Source: Branchiostoma floridae
Lineage: Eukaryota > Chordata > Leptocardii > Amphioxiformes > Branchiostomatidae
Length of the DNA: 64,000 nt
Direction: 5' to 3'
Assembly (NCBI RefSeq): GCF_000003815.2
Contig: NC_049996.1
Span: 8,431,451-8,495,450, forward strand
Below the pieces are notes generated by a model that ran no database searches, had not been told where the DNA came from, and saw only the letters and a program-made list of their open reading frames with translations. Positions 10,937 to 22,320 of this stretch are shown piece by piece (positions within the stretch are counted from its first letter, which is position 1; the number at the start of each line of letters is the position of its first letter). The position numbers were made by a program, and so were the translations under genes.

Positions 10937-13900
10937 ATGGTAGCCTGTTCAACAAAATGTTCGGCTTTAGTGGTGGTCTGCATCGTGTCGTACGTCCTGG
11001 TGTCGCTGCCGCTAGCCCTCGGGCTCCTGGGCGTGTGGGAGCCGAGGCGACAGGGCTTCTTCTGCGGGGACGAGAGCATTTCCCTCCCGTACGCCAGGGA
11101 CACCGTCTCGTTCGGGGCAATGCTGGGCGTGTCGTTTGGGGGCGTCGTTGTCGTCGCTGTTGCGGAAGGTTTCTGTGCAAAGGTGAGGTAGCTAACATCA
11201 ATGTGTAATATAAGTTGTTTGCCGAGAAGCCCTGGTATGTAAAAGTTATAGTAACAACCACGTATTCTATATGTAGTACGTTACCTGTTACCATATGTTA
11301 GTAGTTGTCTAGAAGTCATGGCATGCAAACGTTGAAATAATAACGATGTATTACACATGTAATAAGCTACCTGGACGTGTGCGAAAGAACTTGTATTATA
11401 AATGCAGTACTTTAAGTTAGATGTCATATTTCTCTACAGATTTTTCTCCACAGGTGTGTTGGTATGTAAATTGTATAATCTAGGTCAGCTTCTCGGAAAT
11501 GTTCAATCATGTGGAGAAGTAAACTGGTCGCCAACGCAACTAAAGGCAGGAAGCAGGCAGGCCATGCCTTGTGAGCAGGGCCTAAGTGAACCGTATATTG
11601 TATAATAAGGGCCAAAAAGTTTCCATTTTGACACATGCATTTTTTACCCGTATTTTCCAGAGGAGGGGGCTGAAGCGCTCTGCCATTCTCCTAGAAAGTT
11701 TGATCTGCGCGGGAATGCTGCTTTACATCATGGCGGCGGCAATGTCGGCAGTGTTTGGCATGAAGCTGTCCATGGGAGCTCTTCGTCCACACTTTCTGGC
11801 AGTCTGTAAGGTAAAGTATACGTTAACCAGCGCCGGAAGGGCGCACCTGGGGGAGTGGGGGAGCCACCACCTCAAATTCCAATATGTAAACACCTGATCA
11901 GACACATACAAATGCTCATTTCCCCATAACGTTACCGTGCCCTAGAGTGGAATGCCCTAGCCTCCACCAGGCCTTCCTACGGGGGTAGAATTCGGGAAAA
12001 AAATCAGAAAATTGGCCAGGGGAGTCAGTCCACGCTAAGGCTCATGTTTTCCCTCCGGTTGCGCGGCCGACCAACTCCTCTGGTAGCAAAACTTCCCTAG
12101 CCTAGAAAACTATTCTCCCTATAATAGCCAGCGTATACGTAGTCAGTCTAGTAGAGCCGGAATGCCCTGCTGTCTGGCTCGGTTGTGACAGCTCCCACTG
12201 CTGAGTGGTTCCTGGGAATTTGGTTAAGTTAGGAATAAAAGTCTAGTTTTAGTTTATATAATTGGCCTGGGAGTGAACTCTTTAGCCACGGGATACACTG
12301 CAAAAGACTGACTGAAAACCCATAGTACTAGTAACTTATTTGTCCCTATTAGGCCAAATTCTCGTCTTTTTTTTTATTCAGCTGACACGTCTGCCCGGAG
12401 ACTATGTTAATTGAGGGTGTTGCTGATGCAGATGTATACGGAAAGGACATATTCTGCAAAGTATTTGTGTCAAGTGTTGCTGGGTTATGTTAACCTAAAA
12501 ACGCCAACGTATGGACATAATCAGTATATACTACCCGATACGCCTTCCTATCTAAAGGTTGTAAGCCCGACCAGTGGCTAGCAACTATATCCAAGCGCGT
12601 GTCAAGAAGCTATCGTTGGAGTGAAATACTGACGTTACAGTCCTTGACACATATGACTTTTAAGCCTTAAAAGGCTGTTTCCAGGCTATTGAAAGACAAC
12701 AGTTACTTCAAGATTCATCCATACCGCGGATAACTTTTTAGTCTGTGACCAGACCCTCTGGTCGACAGACTTTTAGTTTTGTCACGTTTACGCGCGTTCG
12801 CAGCTGTATTTGTATGTTCCCGTTGTCTGAATTCTATGTGGTTTGGCAGGTCCTTTGTACTGAGGTTGACGATGATGCACGTGAACTTTTTTTTGCGGCA
12901 GGTGGTTTTATTATGGATTTTATAAAAATAACACCCCTACAATTTGTTCGTCTTGCGGTGTTTTGGTCCAGATCCTCTGTATGTGGGTCATGGTGTCATT
13001 GGAATTTGTCAAGCAGATGCGTGGTGTTACCTGATCGTCAAAGTTATTCGCGTTCGCATCTGTATTTTCATGTTCCCGTTGTCGCATACGTACGTTGTTT
13101 GGCAGGTCATCTGCACTGAGGTTGACGATGATGCACGTTGTTTTTTTTTGTTGTTTTTGCGGCAGTTGGTTTTATTAGGGACGCAATAAAATAACACCCC
13201 TACAAAATGTTCATCTTTCGGTGTATTAGTCCAGATCCCCTGTATATGGGTCATGCTGTAATTGAGATATTGCAAGCAGATGCGTGATGTTCTCTGGTCG
13301 TCAATGTAACGCGCGTTCGCATCTATATCTGCATGTTCCCGTTGTCGCATACGTTTGTGGTTTGGCAGGTTCTCTACACATAGTTGGACAATGATGCAAG
13401 GTGTTTTATTTTTTCGGCAGCTGTTTTATTATGTATGTAATAATTTCAGAAATCACCCCTGCAAATTGTACGTTTCACAGTGTATTGGCCCATGTCTGCA
13501 TATGGTGCCCGTTGAGGTAATTGGGTATAGTTAAGCAGATGCGCGATATGTGCAAGAATTTTACGCGCGTTTGCTTTCTACCTCTTATTCAACAAGTTTA
13601 TCCGTACTACTTTATGTACCAGCATCATGGACCCCGGGATTCACCCATTAACACTGTGTCATGCTACCTTATGGCTTCACACTAGTTAAAAACTTATCGC
13701 ACAGTTCATCATCAACAGCTGTGTGTTATCGTATGTGGGACATGGGAACCGACATCTAATGTTCCACTAATGACCCTGTCAATCAAATGCCTCCTGTCGC
13801 CGTTTGCAATGAAGCGTGTAAGAATTCTCGTCCCAAATGAAGTTTAGCCATATTATATTCCCGGACTTCGACTAAGAAACATCAAGGTCCTATTCCGTGC

Positions 13901-14778
13901 TTCATACTTATTACGTCCATAACAGAAACATGTTAATACTTGGTGCGTTTGTCAGTCTGCCTGTCGGTCTTGTAGGTGTGTCTGTGTGTGAATGTGCCTG
14001 TGTATTAGAGTAGACCATCCGGTAACTTATCGTCACCATATATCTTTTTGACTTTGGCCACATGTTATCTCACAATCCATACCTGTTTAGTAAGATTCAC
14101 ATGACACAGAAATATTAGGCAACTTTAGATACAACGATATATCTAACACCATGAAAAGAATCATATAGGATATAAGCACAACGTCACACACCAAAGAAGA
14201 CAAAACAACCAACATATACCAGACCGACGTCACAGACTATGTTACCTACGGTCACTTGTTTTCTTTTTCATTCAAGAGCTAGTTAACAAAACGAAAAGAG
14301 TTAGAAAATCACTTTTTCTTTTTTATTTCCGCAGGTCAATGTCACATTCACCTGTGCACCTGGTGACTACGTCACAGAAGACGTCTGCACAGGTGATGCC
14401 GACGTCATCAGAGACGCCAGGTCGTCCTTTCCATCCGGACACGCCGGAATAGCCGGCTGCCTGGCGGCTTACGTGGTGATGTACCTGCAAACCCGCGTCC
14501 GGGACAAGAGCTGGGTGGTACCAAGGGTGGTGGGGCAAGTTGGGTTGGTTATAGGAGCTCTGTGCGTCATGGGCAGTAGGGTTGCCGATCATCGGCACCA
14601 TCTGGCGGATGTTATCGGAGGTGCAGTTATTGGGGCTGCGTTTGGTGTTGGCGGGATGAGTGTGACCCAAGAGCTCACCAACCCAACTGGCAAAAGCGGG
14701 ACTAGTCAGGACACTGATGGTCACTTTTCAGCGCGACAAGGGGCTGTAGTTGAACTGTCTGAGATTTCAAAAATGTAA
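10937..14778 (+). CDS. Phospholipid phosphatase (PAP2/LPP family), copy 1
   Basis: Three exons: 10937-11182, 11661-11810, 14335-14778, all joined at phase 0, giving 279 aa. The start ATG (GMVACSTKCSALVV) is chosen because the paralogue has an ATG at the same place. The family would dephosphorylate lysophosphatidate, phosphatidate or sphingosine-1-phosphate at the outer face of plasma or ER membranes. All three catalytic motifs are present: C1 K-x6-RP (KLSMGALRP), C2 PSGH (SSFPSGHAG), C3 SR-x5-H-x3-D (SRVADHRHHLAD). FFCGDESISLPY is the usual LPP loop. Several hydrophobic segments fit a six-helix protein, slightly shorter than vertebrate LPPs. A possible poly(A) signal AATAAA lies at 15485. Tandem paralogue at 16158-19622. 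Confidence 0.92.
11942..12165 (+). repeat. Dispersed repeat, copy 1 (intron 2 of PAP2 copy 1)
   Basis: The stretch from 'ccaccaggccttcctacggggg' through 'gatagccagcg…gtagtcagtct' recurs in the same orientation at 14822-15020 with many small differences. No coding potential; type of element unknown. Confidence 0.7.
12775..13600 (+). repeat. ~260-bp tandem repeat, three units
   Basis: 'cgcgttcgcatctgtat…tgttcccgttgtcgcatacg' recurs near 12790, 13050 and 13310, with 'aataacacccctacaa' and 'gatgatgcac' at matching offsets. The units differ by indels in T-runs. It lies within intron 2 of PAP2 copy 1; open frames here are by-products of the repeat. Confidence 0.85.
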
Positions 14779-16157
14779 CCTTATATCAAGCCTCAGCGAG
14801 AGAACTATTACCTTTAGAAGTAGCTTCCACCAGGCCTTCCTACGGGGGTGCGGGGATCGTAGAATTCGGCAAAAAAATCGGAAAATTGGCCAAGGGACTT
14901 AGTCCAAGTTAAGGTTCATGTTCCCCCTCCGGAGCCGTCCAAACCTTACCCTCTAGTAGCAAAGCTCCCCTAGCAAATTGTTCCCCCTATGATAGCCAGC
15001 GTAGTCAGTCTGGTAAAAACTACTCTAGAAGATCAATAGGCTGTCGTTGACTTAATAGCCGGAGCAGTCTACTACCAGACCCACTCACGCCCCCTACTGA
15101 CTTCCTCTACAAATGACCATTACGAACGGACATGAGCCATATACCCGCTTGCACTCTATTATCAATGCGTATATATAACTGTCATACATGTCACTGTATT
15201 AGAACTCTAAATGATGTAATCTGTATCTATGTTATGTTTTATCTCACCAAGGAGGTTCTGCCCCTTACCTCTGCCCTCGTGATGTCAATCAAAAGCGGCC
15301 TGTAGGCTGATTGAAGCTTTGTCATGAATAGAGAAAAGGGGCCGGCAAAGAAAATTACCATACATATACATAGTTGTGAGCATATTTTCTGTGGGATGGG
15401 AAATCCTTTAAATGTTATATCCTATTTTCACCTTTATTTACAGACACTATAGAGCCAAACCAGTTTGATATCCACTTGAATGAAATAAATCTGCTGTATA
15501 TATACCACCTATGTGTACCATTGATACATCATTTAAAATGAAAGCTAAATATCCAGGTAAAAAGGTACACAAGTATCATGAGTAACTGATACCTTGTGTA
15601 TAAAACACTTGGCATGTACAAATGTTCCTGTTGTCCTACACACACATGTCTATAAAAACATACTTTGTCACTTTAATACCACTTCCTTTACAGTCAATTC
15701 CGGATATGCAGCTTGTACTATTCAGTACAAACATGATGTGTTACGCCATGATATGAGGCCGTATTGTATTTGTAAGACTTGTAAGGGACTAAAATCTTGG
15801 ACAGTACAGCTCTTAAACACGAAGGACTTACTAATAGGCTCGTCAGATTAGGTTTATCAGCGCTGTCCTGACATCCAATGCGATTTAATTACAAGACAAA
15901 ATAAACAAACTGATTCTACGTTTGAGTAGTTAATCCTCGTGTAACCGAGGGGTGGTAACAAGTGGATGAAGGTTTCCGAACGGTTCACATGACAGTGAGT
16001 TTTTCCATAGTACACGCAGTCGGACGTCCGTGGCTCTCCTGCGCTGTGTGCAGTCGACTTGTGGCGGTGTATCCGAAAAAAATACCTCCAGGAGATATCT
16101 TCATCACTTGATGATAGTGTCAAGTTTGTATCAACGAATGCAACTGTTTCTTTTGGA
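14779..16157. other. Intergenic: between the two PAP2 genes
   Basis: The first 250 bases are 3' UTR holding the second copy (14822-15020) of the dispersed repeat seen at 11942-12165. The rest shows no gene. An open frame precedes the ATG at 16158, but an upstream start is less likely than the ATG shared by both paralogues. Confidence 0.5.
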
Positions 16158-19100
16158 ATGGCAGCCTGCTCGGCAAACTGTTCGGCTTTAGTGGTGACCT
16201 GCATCGTAGGCTTTGCCCTCGTGGCACTCCCAGCAGCCCTCGGGCTCCTGGGCGTGTGGGAGCCGAGACGACAGGGCTTCTTCTGCGGGGATGAGAGCAT
16301 TTCCCTCCCGTACACCGGGGACACCGTCTCGTTCTGGGCACTGCTGGGTACGTGGTTGGGGTGTGTTGTTGTCGTCGCTCTTGCAGAAGGTTTCTTTGCA
16401 AAGGTAAGATCAATGTGTTTGAGTTGGCTTGTAGAGTTGTCATTGTATGGGAACGGGAACTCGCTGACATCATCAAGGACTTGCCCAATGGCAAGGCTTG
16501 TGGGTCTGATGGTATCAGTAATGAGCATTTGAAGAATGCTGGCCCAAGTCTTTGTGTACATCTGTCATTGTTGTTCACCTCTGCCATTGTTCATAATTTC
16601 ATTCCTGATAATTTGTTAGCCACGATTATTGTTCCTATAGTGAAGAACAAGTCTGGCAATATTTCCAGTACTGATAATTATAGACCAATCGCGATCACTT
16701 CGGCTCTATCCAAAGTCCTTGAGGCTCTCCTGCTGAACCGTCTGAAGCCTTTTCTTCAGACGTCAGATTCTCAATTTGGCTTCAAACCTAAACATGGGAC
16801 TGACATGTGTGTTTTCACCCTAAAGCAGATAATTGAATACTACAGGGGGCTAGGGTCTCCGGTGTTTGTTTGTTTTTTAGACGCCTCAAAGGCCTTTGAT
16901 CGCGTCAACCATTGGGCGTTGTTCAGCAAATTGATAGACAGAAAGGTTCCGCTGTACCTAGTTCGTTTTTTATTCTTCTGGTATAAGAACCAACGAATGC
17001 GTGTGAGATGGGGGGCTATCCTGTCTCCCTACTTCTCCGTTACAAATGGAGTGCGGCAGGGTAGCTTCCTTTCCCCATATTTGTTTAACTTGTATATAGA
17101 TGATTTGAGTGTAAGGCTTAACAATGCCAAGGTTGGTTGTTATGTGGGCGGGTCCATAACTAACCATCTTCTTTATGCTGATGACCTGTGTCTTATATGT
17201 CCCAGTATCAAGTCTCTTCAGAGATTAGTAGGGATATGAGAAGAGGTTAGTCTTGAAAACGACATATTGTTTAATATTGAAAAAACATGTTGTATGTATT
17301 TTCCCTGTGCTCGTCTGTTACTTCAGTATCCACCACCTCATGTAAAACTCTATGGTGCGAGTCTGAAGTATGTGACCTCATTTGTTTATCTGGGTGTACA
17401 TCTAAACCCTACACTTAGCGATGACGACTGTGTACGTGCGCAGCTGAAAAGTCTGTATAGTCGTGCTAATTGTATAAATCGCAAGTTTTCCCTTTGTTCC
17501 ACACCTGTTAAGAAAAACTTGTTTATGGCGTACTGTGGCCAAATATATGGCGCGCAATTATGGAATTCTGTCAGTGCGGGTGTCCTCTCTAAGTGCCGGA
17601 TCGCATATAACAACTGTTTTCGGATTATCATGAATCGACGATGCAGTGCTAGCACAATGTTTGTGTACAATTCGACCGACAGCTTTGAAGCAAGGCGTAG
17701 GAAAATGTGTTATTCTTTTCTACAAAGATTAACGTCTTCCAATAATATCATTGTCCAGCACTTGCTGACGTCAGACATGTTCTACAGAAATTCTTTTTTC
17801 CAGAACTGTTATGACTTTTTGTACAGGTAGAGATTTTAATGTATATGTATGTATCTTTTGTGTGTCTATGGGTTTTTAACCTGAAATAAAGAATAAAGAA
17901 AGATAAGTAGCTGGGAAAAGAGTGTCTATTTTGTCTTGTTTTTCTTTGAGGCAAACAGCCAAAAAGTCCGGCACCACTTGCTTTGACAGTTGTGTGTTGT
18001 TCAATTGTTTTTACAGACGATTGGCCTGAAACGACCTGCCATTTTCGTTAACAGTATAATCTGCGCGTACGTGCTGATCCTCATCATAACAGGAGCATAT
18101 TCGGCCGTGAAAGCCATAAAGGTGACCATGGGAGCTCTCCGCCCACACTTCTTGGCAGTCTGTAAGGTGATATAAAGAATCCCTCTTGCAAAGTACATTA
18201 TGTTAATGAATGAAAGACCTTTATTGTACATTTATGTAATCTCCAAGCAGATCTTGCTGTGGCAAATGGGAAGGAGTTTAGCCGGCAGAGGAGTGTTATT
18301 GGCCACAGCGAAGTGCTGGAAAAAATCTGCTTGGAGATTACATTTATGCTCAAACAAGCTAAGTACAGGTCATAGCGATAAGGGACAATTTCATATAAGA
18401 AAAGTGTTATCTTTCTAACGTTACATCTACAGAGATTACTATGTGTATTTGTGTTAAGTGTTCTTTGTTTGTGTTGCTGTGTTACGGCAGTTCCAAAATG
18501 TCATGAGAACGTCGAGGCATTTGTCTAAGCATTATCACTCTGTATTTTTGGCGTATTATATGCGACACCGCCAGATTTTTCTCGTTTGCTCAAGGTTCAG
18601 CTGTTGTATTAAGCCTGACCAGTAAAGTACTAGACTAACTAGTGACAAGCGATTAATGACGTAAGTGCACATGAAGTAAAAACTGTTGGGACAGGTGCGT
18701 GCGAACTAGGACGGGGCACTAGACTATCGAGATGATTCAATTGTTCTATTCACATCTATTTCCAGACTACTGGGCGAAAGCAGTGTTCTTGCTTATCGAG
18801 GCCCTCTTCTCTTTAAGGCTTAGGTCACATTCCCAAACCGGGGCCCGGCCGAGATGTTTGAAGAAACGAAAAATTAAAATGTATACCTAGAAATATACAC
18901 AAATCATGCCCATCAATCTTATTTTGACATGTTGTGGATTTGGATGTCTTTTAGATCATTCGTGTCGCTCCCGAAAGCTGACCGGCCGGGCCCCGGTTTG
19001 GAAATGTGACCTAAGCCTTATACATGCATAGGAAAGTACAGATCAGCAAAATAACAAGAAAGTAACTCGTACGATCGTAACTATTTGAAGACAACTGCTA

Positions 19101-19622
19101 CACAAAGTGAATCCATAAAAGATTTTCAGTATCTGGTTAAGGCAACGTGAATATTCGCTAAATCGCTTTTCATGTTTCTTTCTTTAGGTGAACGTCTCAT
19201 TCACCTGTACACCAGGTACCTACGTCACAGAAGACGTCTGCACAGGTGATGCTGACGTCATCAGAGACGCAAGGTCGTCCTTTCCATCCGGACACGCCGG
19301 AATAGCCGGCTGCCTGGCTGCCTACGTGGTGATGTACCTGCAAACCCGTGTCCGGAACAAGAGCTGGGTGGTACCAAGGGTGGTGGTGCAAGTTGGGTTG
19401 GTTATAGGAGCTCTGTACGTCATGGGAAGTAGGGTGGCAGATCATCGACACCACCTGGCGGATGTTATCGGAGGTGCAGTTATCGGGGCTGCGTTTGGTG
19501 TTGGTGGGATGAGTGTGACCCAAGAGCTCACCAAACCAACTTTCAAGAGAGTTGCTCGTCAGGACACTGATGGTCACTTCTCAGCGCGACAAGAGGCTGT
19601 AGGTGAACTGTCAGAGATTTAA
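16158..19622 (+). CDS. Phospholipid phosphatase (PAP2/LPP family), copy 2
   Basis: Exons 16158-16403, 18017-18166, 19188-19622; phase 0 joins; 276 aa. Exons 1 and 2 have exactly the same lengths as in copy 1 (246 and 150 nt), so this is a tandem duplicate. The catalytic motifs are intact: KVTMGALRP, SSFPSGHAG and SRVADHRHHLAD. Exon 3 is far more similar between copies than exon 2, where membrane residues differ widely (AYVLILIITGAYSAV against AGMLLYIMAAAMSAV). This suggests gene conversion or strong constraint on the catalytic exon. Intron 1 contains a LINE and intron 2 two MITEs. A likely poly(A) signal AATAAA lies at 19684. Confidence 0.92.
16430..17900 (+). mobile_element. 5'-truncated non-LTR retrotransposon (CR1/Jockey-like RT)
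   Basis: Reverse transcriptase motifs run in order: KACGSDGISNEHLK, NYRPIAITSALSKVLE, QFGFKPKHGTD, CFLDASKAFDRVNHW, NGVRQGSFLSPYLFN, LLYADDLCLI. The C-terminal part continues in the same frame to a stop at 17830. One in-frame TGA at 17237-17239 (GI*EEVSLEND) stands where related elements have Cys. The 3' end has a short A-rich repeat (aataaagaataaagaaaga). Endonuclease and ORF1 are missing. It lies in sense orientation in intron 1 of PAP2 copy 2. The clade assignment is tentative. Confidence 0.88.
18237..18340. mobile_element. hAT-type MITE with perfect 8-bp target duplication
   Basis: The ends TAATCTCCAAGCAGAT / ATCTGCTTGGAGATTA are exact inverted repeats. The element is flanked on both sides by CATTTATG (18229-18236 and 18341-18348). 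This 8-bp duplication points to hAT mobilisation. Confidence 0.88.
18814..19020. mobile_element. MITE with GC-rich TIRs
   Basis: TAAGGCTTAGGTCACATT…AAACCGGGGCCCGGCC returns inverted at the right end, with arms of about 45 bp. No reading frame, and the target duplication is not resolved. It lies in intron 2 of PAP2 copy 2. Confidence 0.8.
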
Positions 19623-19705
19623 AAAATATAACCTTATGTACTGGTGTGGTGAGCATATTTTGATGAGAAATACTGGCATGAGAAATAAACTGCCATGATG
19701 TATAC

Positions 19706-20146
19706 TAGGGGTGGGTACTGATACAGAAAATTCAGGTACAGGTAGGGTCCGGGTCCAGAACTGAAACTATGTGAAAAATTGTAAATGGGCGATGATCAAA
19801 ACAATGGTCCATTCCGCTACAAAGTATTCTGTTTGGTAGATAGTATATGACATTCATTGATGTTTTAAAATTCTATCTAAGTCACGTAAACAACACTATA
19901 TGACTCTGGTCTAGTTTTACTCTAGAAGCCTGGTTAAAATGACTAATATCAACTCTCCTCTACTTTGCTCTCGTTCATTTCATGGATCTGTAAGCTTCAA
20001 AACAATCAACATCTCACAGTGTAATGTGTTCATTTTCATATTGGTCTAGCATCAGGTCCACTGTGTTTTTTTTCGGGTCTTTTTTTCTGGACCGGTTCAA
20101 CAAGAAAAGACGGTTTTGTACCGGAGTGTACCAGTACCCACCCCTA
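19706..20146. mobile_element. hAT-type non-autonomous element, 441 bp
   Basis: TIRs TAGGGGTGGGTACTG / CAGTACCCACCCCTA are flanked by the 8-bp duplication ATGTATAC (19698-19705 and 20147-20154). It is just downstream of the poly(A) signal of PAP2 copy 2. No transposase frame. Confidence 0.9.
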
Positions 20147-21493
20147 ATGTATACTAAGATAACTCACACACAGACACTTTAAAGCCAAACCCATTGAACA
20201 TCGAAGTTGATTTCAGTGTCAACTAAACCATTCATTCAATCAAGCACTGGAACAACTAAACAAAACAAAAAACACACGAGATAATTATTGACATTGTTAT
20301 TGATGTTTAGTTTTGATGCAGAGTAGCTTGCTCTATCTACAAGTACATGTAGTCCACGAGAGGTTGGTTCCAGCAATGGTTCCAGTCATTGATTGCTTAC
20401 ACCACAAAGTGACCAAGACATCACAATCATTTCACCATGATTCGCAGAAAAAGTTACCCCGGTAGTCCCAAAATTTGGCAACAACTGACATTTGCCAGAA
20501 ATATACATGCTGGCATTATTTGCTTGTAGCTTTTCTACCACGTTTAAGCATTTGCAATACTTTATCATGATACTTCAATATAATTAGTAAAAGCAAATCA
20601 ATTGTGAAAGCAGAAATAAGCATTACTCCATTAGGATATATCTCCTACCTCTTACAAAAATCAATTTGAAGAGAAGTACATTGCATGTAAGGTAACATAA
20701 CCAAATGATACAGAAACGCATTATACGTAACATAATTTTTATAACAATTATTCAGTTCTATGGGTATTTGCACAGGTACATTAAGCAACAAGTAAAATTA
20801 TCCTCTTTGAGAGTATACAATGTACTTATATTATTTATCACAAACTAGGCATCTTTTATAAATACAACTGCCTTGTTACATTCATACCCATTATCCTTAT
20901 ACATTACAGTCTTCCATTGACTCTTATTCATCATATGTATGATTGTATGTTATCATATCAAGGTGGTTTAAGCTTACTGATAAATGTGTTATACCCAATA
21001 TTTTGATAAATTCAAAATAGCTGTAGACTATAGACTACATGTATAACCAAACCATACCCATGTTTGTGAATAGTATAATCATTACAGCCTTGTAATAAAG
21101 CATGATTGGTCAAAATTTTTCTCATTGGACCATTTTGATAATCAAATTATCAGTATCAGAGCAGGGCATAACATCCAAAAACAAATTTTTAGAGCAAAGA
21201 AAAACAACAGGACAGTAATGAGAAACCCTTTTCATTTAACTTTGCCTTTTAGGCTGGTTCAATATTGCTCAAAACATAATGGAATGAAAAGTTTCATCAG
21301 GATGGTAAGTCACTGTATAACAAAGTCATTTGTACACTTGGTTATGTACAAAGGACTCTGCTACCCAGGGAATGATCCTGTAGACAGAACAAAGGGTATC
21401 AATAACAAAACTAAGTATTTCTAAAGCTGGTCCATTGTGCACCTTTCTTCCTCTATCCTAGGCATGTGTCCTCACATCTTATTGGTCATATGT

Positions 21494-21593
21494 TAGCCTG
21501 GACTCCAGCCTTGTTAGCTCTGGTCTGCTCCGATCCTGGTGCTGGGATCGGGAGCTAGCCTGTCGAAAGCTAACAAGGCTGGATTCCAGGCTA
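21494..21593. repeat. 100-bp palindromic element
   Basis: TAGCCTGGACTCCAGCCTTGTTAGC and its near-exact reverse complement flank a ~50-bp loop. A related TAGCCTG…CAGGCTA hairpin lies at 28641-28738. Confidence 0.75.
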
Positions 21594-21806
21594 GTCAGAT
21601 ACATCTGTATGAATCGTCCTTAGAGAGGCCTTCTATGACTCCAATACACCACGCTCTGCAAGATTTCTTAATTCATATCTCGGTTTTCTTTTTACTTAAA
21701 GTGATTTGTGCTGTAACATATTGTTAGCATTGTGAAAATCTAAAGGAGAATCTGACATTGTGATGGCACCGTAGGGTATCAAGTTAGAACAAAAGAACAC
21801 TGACCC

Positions 21807-22014
21807 TAATCTCAAGCAGATGTTGGGATGGGAGATTGTAAAGTTGCCTGACAGTTTCTGCCACTAGTGGGTCACCTGTCTAACTGGACCCAAACTTGCC
21901 CCACAGTGACAGACCGTACACTGGCTAGTGTGGCCTTAATGATGAGTGACTGTCAGACAATCTGGACAATCAGAAAACTTTACAATCATCAACCCCAACA
22001 TCTGCTTGGAAATT
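21807..22014. mobile_element. MITE with TAATCTC(C)AAGCAGAT ends
   Basis: Left TAATCTCAAGCAGATGTTGGG and right CCCAACATCTGCTTGGAAATTA are inverted repeats, with further inverted matches inside (TTGTAAAGTT / AACTTTACAA). The flanks cactgacc and caatgacc could be a decayed 8-bp duplication. Confidence 0.75.
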
Positions 22015-22269
22015 ACAATGACCTGACAGTCCTTTCCAGTAATTGACTAAATCGTTTATCTTTCTGCTACAATTTCTCAGACGTGCACAGTACACATTAA
22101 CAATATGTACCTCAGCAAAGCTTTTCTTACTCTACGCTACGTCATTTTGGCCCTTTGCAAAATTTTTCCCTCTCAATTATTCTTGACTAATCACATTCCA
22201 GTTTACAATCAAGACAGCTTCAATTTACTCGTTATTGCATCTTCGGGTGTCTTGTCGAACACCTTGCTT

Positions 22270-22309
22270 GTAACCATGGCAACAGAGAACAGATGGTTGC
22301 TATGGCAAC
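22270..22309 (+). promoter_or_regulatory. Two adjacent RFX X-box-like motifs
   Basis: GTAACCATGGCAAC (22270-22283) fits the X-box consensus GTNRCCNNRGYAAC. GTTGCTATGGCAAC (22296-22309) has one mismatch. They lie 12-51 bases past the DAP stop codon, inside its probable 3' UTR, so function as an enhancer is uncertain. Confidence 0.35.
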
Positions 22310-22320
22310 GTTGGCCCGCC

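Larger units (their letters stand above)
19623..22320. other. Convergent intergenic region: PAP2 copy 2 and DAP 3' sides
   Basis: No supported gene between these two convergent stop codons. It contains the hAT element at 19706-20146, a palindrome at 21494-21593, a hAT-like MITE at 21807-22014, and the probable long 3' UTR of DAP on the minus strand. The rest is AT-rich with only short chance frames. Confidence 0.55.

Noticed and set aside
11402..11897. Extended frames around PAP2 exon 2
   Set aside because: Only 11661-11810 has splice sites and PAP2 motifs; the rest is intron read-through.
12745..13350. Long frames of 107-124 codons on both strands
   Set aside because: By-product of the 260-bp tandem repeat; no conserved motif.
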